Shown: positions 5,597 to 8,864 of the stretch, in pieces | How the letters are laid out: each line of letters starts with the position of its first letter | Position numbering within the stretch: position 1 is the first letter of the stretch | NCBI GenBank assembly: GCA_910588875.1 | Contig: CAJURT010000076.1 | Span: forward strand, 1 to 8,864 | Length of the DNA: 8,864 nucleotides | Reading direction: 5' to 3' | Source of the DNA: an uncultured Lachnospiraceae bacterium | GTDB lineage: Bacteria; Bacillota; Clostridia; Lachnospirales; Lachnospiraceae | The notes under the pieces: model-generated | Databases searched by the model: none | Seen by the model: only the letters and a program-made list of their open reading frames with translations | Told to the model about the DNA's origin: nothing | Made by a program: the position numbers and the translations under genes

Positions 5597-6037
5597 ATGG
5601 ATTTATCGAATTTACAACCGGCTGCCGGTTCCAAGCACAGCGATAATTTCAGAAGAGGGCGCGGTCACGGTTCAGGCAACGGCAAGACTGCCGGCAAGGG
5701 ACACAAGGGCCAGAAGGCCCGTTCCGGTGCTCCGAGACCTGGTTTTGAGGGCGGTCAGATGCCCTTGTACCGTCGCATTCCGAAGAGAGGGTTTACGAAC
5801 CGCAATACGAAAGAGATCGTTGCGATCAATGTGAGCGCCCTGGAGCGTTTTGACAATGATGCAGTGGTTACGGTGGAGTCCCTGATGGAGTGCGGTATCA
5901 TTAAGAATCCCAGAGACGGTGTCAAGATTCTTGGTGACGGAGAATTAACCAAAAAGCTGACCGTAAAAGTAGATGCATTCAGCGAGGGTGCAAAAACAAA
6001 GATTGAGGCTTTAGGTGGAACCTGCGAGGTGATCTAA
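5597..6037 (+). CDS. rplO: 50S ribosomal protein L15
   Basis: L15 is a late-assembly protein of the large subunit. The product (146 residues from ATG 5597) has the glycine- and basic-rich N-terminal extension that threads into 23S rRNA (about residues 15-55, including RGRGHGSGNGKTAGKGHKGQ). A globular domain follows, ending VDAFSEGAKTKIEALGGTCEVI. Two adjacent in-frame starts exist, GTG at 5594 and ATG at 5597. ATG is preferred because relatives begin MDLSNL and it lies nine bases after AGGAGG (5582-5587); the GTG start would add one methionine. The stop is one base before the secY start, and the last codons carry the secY ribosome-binding site. Confidence 0.96.
   Translation: MDLSNLQPAAGSKHSDNFRRGRGHGSGNGKTAGKGHKGQKARSGAPRPGFEGGQMPLYRRIPKRGFTNRNTKEIVAINVSALERFDNDAVVTVESLMECGIIKNPRDGVKILGDGELTKKLTVKVDAFSEGAKTKIEALGGTCEVI
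6026..6034 (+). promoter_or_regulatory. secY ribosome-binding site inside the end of rplO
   Basis: GAGGTGATC matches the complement of the extended 3' tail of 16S rRNA, beyond the usual GGAGG core. It lies within the last codons of rplO, with the secY ATG at 6039. Because rplO must be read through it, secY translation is probably coupled to rplO, which would tie channel production to ribosomal-protein production. Match is seen directly; coupling is inferred. Confidence 0.7.
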
Positions 6038-6038
6038 T

Positions 6039-7355
6039 ATGTTAAAGACACTCCGAAATGCATGGAAGGATAAGGAGATCCGTAAAAAGCTTCTTTATAC
6101 TTTCATGATGCTGGTGGTGATTCGCTTCGGGTCGGAACTTCCGATTCCCGGGGTGAATACCTCCTACTTTAAGGATTTTTTTGCCAGGCAGAGCGGCGAT
6201 GCATTCAATTTCTTTGATGCCATGACAGGCGGTTCCTTTACCTCCATGTCCGTGCTGGCTCTGAGCATTACCCCGTATATTACATCTTCCATTATCATGC
6301 AGCTTCTGACCATTGCGATTCCGAAGCTGGAGGAGATGCAGCGGGAAGGCGAGGATGGCAGAAAGAAGATTGCGGAGTATACCCGTTATCTGACCGTGGC
6401 GCTGGCTCTGCTTGAGTCTACGGCTATGGCAGTTGGGTTTGGCGGCCAGGGCTTGCTGATTGATTACAATTTCTGGAGTGTGGTGGTTGCGGTGATGACA
6501 ATGACCGCGGGAAGTGCATTCCTGATGTGGATTGGTGAGCGGATTACAGAGAAGGGTGTGGGGAATGGGATTTCCATTGTCCTGCTTTTCAATATTGTGT
6601 CTTCCCTGCCCCAGGATGTAAGCAGCCTGTATAATACGTTTATGAACGGCAGGATTATTGCCGTGCAGGTAGTGGCGCTTTTGATGATCATGGCTGTTAT
6701 TGTGGCAATGGTAGTATTTGTGGTCTATCTGCAGGACGGTGAGCGCAGAATCCCGGTACAGTATTCCAAGAAGATGGTAGGACGGAAGATGGTGGGGGGA
6801 CAGTCCTCCCATATCCCGCTGAAGGTGAATACCGCAGGCGTGATTCCGGTGATTTTTGCCTCTTCGATTTTATCCTTCCCGGTTGTGATTGCGCAGTTCT
6901 TTAATCCGGATTACAGTACGATTCCGGGTAAGATTCTGATGATGCTGAATCAGTCTTCCTGGTTCCGTCCGGAGATGCCCTGGTATTCGGTGGGTCTGGT
7001 GATTTATATTGTGTTGATTGTGCTGTTTGCCTATTTCTACACATCGATTACCTTTAACCCTCTGGAAGTTGCTAACAATATGAAGAAGTCCGGTGGCTTT
7101 ATTCCGGGTATCCGTCCGGGCAAGCCCACATCGGAATATCTGGACAAGATTTTGAATTATATTATTTTTGTTGGCGCCGTCGGCCTGATTATCATCAGTG
7201 TAATTCCGATTATGATTTCCGGTGTGTTCGGTGTGAGCCGTTTGTCCTTCCTGGGTACTTCCCTGATCATTATTGTCAGTGTAATCCTGGAGACCATCAA
7301 GGCGATTGAGTCACAGGTGATTGTACGGAATTATAAGGGATTTTTAAACGATTAA
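6039..7355 (+). CDS. secY: Protein translocase subunit SecY
   Basis: SecY is the pore subunit of the SecYEG channel in the cytoplasmic membrane; it exports unfolded proteins with SecA and inserts membrane proteins cotranslationally. The 438-residue product is full length with the expected ten hydrophobic segments (first about 18-36, last about 400-418). Recognisable elements are the plug/TM2 region GGSFTSMSVLALSITPYI at 64-81, the GERITEKGVGNGIS loop at 166-179, the ERRIPVQYSKK segment at 235-245, and the cytoplasmic loop GGFIPGIRPGKPTSEYL at 352-368, whose basic residues contact SecA and the ribosome. It ends NYKGFLND. It starts one base after rplO stops and is followed by a terminator-like hairpin. 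Confidence 0.98.
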   Translation: MLKTLRNAWKDKEIRKKLLYTFMMLVVIRFGSELPIPGVNTSYFKDFFARQSGDAFNFFDAMTGGSFTSMSVLALSITPYITSSIIMQLLTIAIPKLEEMQREGEDGRKKIAEYTRYLTVALALLESTAMAVGFGGQGLLIDYNFWSVVVAVMTMTAGSAFLMWIGERITEKGVGNGISIVLLFNIVSSLPQDVSSLYNTFMNGRIIAVQVVALLMIMAVIVAMVVFVVYLQDGERRIPVQYSKKMVGRKMVGGQSSHIPLKVNTAGVIPVIFASSILSFPVVIAQFFNPDYSTIPGKILMMLNQSSWFRPEMPWYSVGLVIYIVLIVLFAYFYTSITFNPLEVANNMKKSGGFIPGIRPGKPTSEYLDKILNYIIFVGAVGLIIISVIPIMISGVFGVSRLSFLGTSLIIIVSVILETIKAIESQVIVRNYKGFLND

Positions 7356-7367
7356 GATAAGCTGGAG

Positions 7368-7402
7368 AGCTGCTGCGCAGGAGGAATGGGCGGCAGCTTT
7401 TT
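7368..7402 (+). terminator. Intrinsic terminator after secY
   Basis: AGCTGCTGC (7368-7376) pairs with GCGGCAGCT (7390-7398) as a 9-bp stem with one G-U wobble and a 13-nt loop, followed by a T-run (7398-7402, five T counting the last stem base). It lies 12 nt after the secY stop and fits the end of the spc transcript. The loop is long and the T-run is short, so read-through into adk is likely to some degree. The AGCTTTT segment (7395-7401) could alternatively pair with AAAAGCT at 7416-7422. Confidence 0.6.
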
Positions 7403-7403
7403 C

Positions 7404-7412
7404 TGCTATAAA
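7404..7412 (+). promoter_or_regulatory. Extended -10 element, candidate adk-map promoter
   Basis: TGC followed by TATAAA forms an extended -10 box (five of six bases of TATAAT, plus the TG motif). No good -35 lies 16-18 bases upstream, which is tolerated for extended -10 promoters. Initiation would fall near 7419, giving a short leader of about 24 nt carrying the adk ribosome-binding site AGGAGGT (7431-7437). Its place directly after the secY terminator supports it, but short AT-rich matches occur by chance. Confidence 0.35.
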
Positions 7413-7442
7413 GAGAAAAGCTGAAAGAAGAGGAGGTCAGAG

Positions 7443-8087
7443 ATGAAGATTATTATGTTGGGTGCTCCGGGTGCGGGGAAAGGAACTCAGGCCAAGAAGA
7501 TTGCTGAGAAATATGGAATCCCCCACATTTCCACAGGTGATATTTTCCGTGCGAATATCAAGGGGGGAACGGAACTGGGCATGAAGGCAAAGTCTTACAT
7601 GGATCAGGGACAGCTGGTGCCGGACGATGTGACCATCGGCATGCTGTTAGATCGGATCAGTGAGGCTGACTGTGCCGGAGGATATGTGCTGGACGGCTTC
7701 CCCAGGACGATTCCCCAGGCAGAAAGCCTCACCGCCGCTCTGGAAAAGCGGGGGGAGAAGATGGATTATGCGGTGGACGTGGATGTGCCGGATGAGTCGA
7801 TTGTTACCCGTATGGGGGGGAGAAGAGCCTGCTTAAAGTGCGGCGCCACCTATCACATCATGTTCAACCCGCCCAAGGCGGAGGGGGTGTGCGACAGCTG
7901 CCAGGAGGCGCTGGTGCTGCGGGATGACGACAAGCCGGAGACGGTTCAGAAGCGCCTGAGGGTATATCATGACCAGACTCAGCCTCTGATTGATTATTAT
8001 AAGAAGCAGGGGATTCTGGTTACAGTGGACGGGACCAAGGAACTGAATGAAGTATTTCGGGACATTGTGGCCGTTCTGGGGGCGTAA
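7443..8087 (+). CDS. adk: Adenylate kinase
   Basis: This cytoplasmic enzyme catalyses the reversible reaction ATP + AMP = 2 ADP and is essential for adenine nucleotide balance. The 214-residue product has the P-loop GAPGAGKGT at 7-15, the AMP-binding STGD at 30-33 and the DGFPRT motif at 84-89. It is the long type with a structural zinc in the lid: C130, C133, C150 and C153 fall at the spacing known from Bacillus-type enzymes. The C-terminal part carries RLRVYHDQTQPL at 171-182. The ATG is six bases after AGGAGG. It sits between secY and map, as in many Bacillota. A run of seven G at 7814-7820 encodes part of the RMGGRR motif; the frame is intact. Confidence 0.98.
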   Translation: MKIIMLGAPGAGKGTQAKKIAEKYGIPHISTGDIFRANIKGGTELGMKAKSYMDQGQLVPDDVTIGMLLDRISEADCAGGYVLDGFPRTIPQAESLTAALEKRGEKMDYAVDVDVPDESIVTRMGGRRACLKCGATYHIMFNPPKAEGVCDSCQEALVLRDDDKPETVQKRLRVYHDQTQPLIDYYKKQGILVTVDGTKELNEVFRDIVAVLGA

Positions 8088-8089
8088 TT

Positions 8090-8842
8090 ATGTCAGTGTC
8101 GATTAAATCAGAGCGAGAGATAGAATTGATGCGGGAAGCGGGAAGAATCCTTGCCCATGTTCATGAGGAGTTGGGCAAAATGCTGAAGCCGGGGATATCC
8201 ACCATGGATATCGACCGGACCGGGGAGAGGATGATCCGCAGCTTTGGCTGTATTCCTTCCTTTAAGAATTATAACGGATATCCTGCTTCCATCTGCGTGT
8301 CGGTAAATGACGAAGTGGTGCATGGGATTCCGAATAAGCACAGGATTCTCCGGGAGGGGGATATCGTCAGCCTGGATGCAGGGGTGATCTACAACGGATA
8401 CCATTCCGATGCAGCCAGGACCCATGCCATCGGCAGGATTTCACCGGAAGCCCAGCAGCTGATCGAGGTGACCAGGGAATGCTTTTTTGAGGGCATCAAG
8501 TATGCGAGGGCAGGCAGGCATCTCAATGATATCTCCTCGGCAATCCAGGCCTATGCGGAGCATTTTGGCTATGGGGTGGTCCGCGACCTGGTAGGACACG
8601 GGGTGGGAAAGGCCCTTCATGAGGATCCGGAGGTGCCTAATTTTGCCCAGAGGCGGAAGGGTATCCGCCTGTGCCCGGGCATGACCCTTGCCATTGAGCC
8701 CATGATTAATATGGGGCGTGCGGATGTGGTGTGGCTGAATGATGACTGGACGGTGGTAACGGATGACGGTTCCCTCTCTGCCCATTATGAGAACACGGTT
8801 TTGATTACAGAGGGAGAGCCGGAGATTTTGTCTCTGCTGTGA
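8090..8842 (+). CDS. map: Type I methionine aminopeptidase
   Basis: Map removes the initiator methionine from nascent proteins after deformylation, acting at the ribosome in the cytoplasm. The 250-residue product is the short type Ia form without an N-terminal extension. All five metal ligands are visible: D96 and D107 (within SLDAG and GYHSDAART), H170 (VGHGVG), E203 (AIEPM) and E234 (YENT). H78 (VVHGIP) and H177 (ALHEDP) are the expected substrate-binding histidines. The ATG is two bases after the adk stop, and the sequence before it shows only a poor GGGGG stretch as a ribosome-binding site. Translation is therefore probably coupled to adk. Confidence 0.98.
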   Translation: MSVSIKSEREIELMREAGRILAHVHEELGKMLKPGISTMDIDRTGERMIRSFGCIPSFKNYNGYPASICVSVNDEVVHGIPNKHRILREGDIVSLDAGVIYNGYHSDAARTHAIGRISPEAQQLIEVTRECFFEGIKYARAGRHLNDISSAIQAYAEHFGYGVVRDLVGHGVGKALHEDPEVPNFAQRRKGIRLCPGMTLAIEPMINMGRADVVWLNDDWTVVTDDGSLSAHYENTVLITEGEPEILSLL

Positions 8843-8856
8843 GGACGGTGAACAGG

Positions 8857-8864
8857 ATGGATTA
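8857..8864 (+). CDS. Possible start of the next gene, cut off by the window end (product unknown)
   Basis: After the map stop, an ATG at 8857 (reading Met-Asp, then an incomplete codon) follows GAGGA (8841-8845), which overlaps the map stop, at a spacing of 11 nt. An in-frame GTG at 8848 is too close to that site. Tight spacing suggests another operon member. In related Clostridia, a small KOW-domain RNA-binding protein and infA often follow map; that is expectation from gene order, not something visible in these eight bases. Confidence 0.3.

Noticed and set aside
6042..6812. Long open frame of 256 codons on the minus strand opposite secY
   Set aside because: It lies wholly within secY, is rich in His, Gln and Asn as expected for the complement of a hydrophobic membrane-protein gene, resembles no family I know, and has no supporting context.
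7379..7388. AGGAGG followed by ATG in the loop of the secY terminator
   Set aside because: The spacing of one base is too short for initiation; it is better read as loop sequence.

Overview
This window is a contiguous stretch of the large ribosomal-protein supercluster (end of the S10 operon, the whole spc operon, and the first genes after it) from a member of the Bacillota. Gene order, zinc-type S14, the zinc-lid adenylate kinase and the secY-adk-map order all fit Clostridia. The protein sequences look most like Lachnospiraceae, but I cannot name a genus or species. GC content looks close to 50% by eye (not computed). Every confident gene is on the + strand.

Layout: the last 15 codons of rplV (L22), then rpsC, rplP, rpmC, rpsQ, rplN, rplX, rplE, rpsZ, a 197-nt spacer, rpsH, a 218-nt spacer, rplF, rplR, rpsE, rpmD, rplO, secY, an 87-nt spacer, adk, map, and the first bases of what is probably one more gene. 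Apart from the three long spacers, genes are separated by -1 to 33 nt, and nearly every one has a strong purine-rich Shine-Dalgarno sequence, several overlapping the upstream stop codon. This is one tightly packed cotranscribed unit. It makes small- and large-subunit proteins together with the SecY channel, through which some of the finished ribosomes will insert and export proteins. It is followed by nucleotide housekeeping (Adk) and N-terminal methionine removal (Map).

The non-routine content lies in the spacers. The two spacers flanking rpsH (3106-3302 and 3705-3922) are far longer than any other inside the operon and are rich in potential RNA hairpins. The second holds two tandem 55-56-nt units, each closed by its own 5-bp clamp of different sequence, with cores 31/39 identical and one compensatory pair change. 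It ends in an 8-bp hairpin just before the rplF ribosome-binding site. The secY-adk spacer looks like a transcription-unit boundary: an intrinsic terminator followed by an extended -10 element. No mobile-element gene, tRNA, rRNA or CRISPR array was seen. The coding genes look intact and ordinary; if there is anything undescribed here, it is the structured RNA flanking rpsH.
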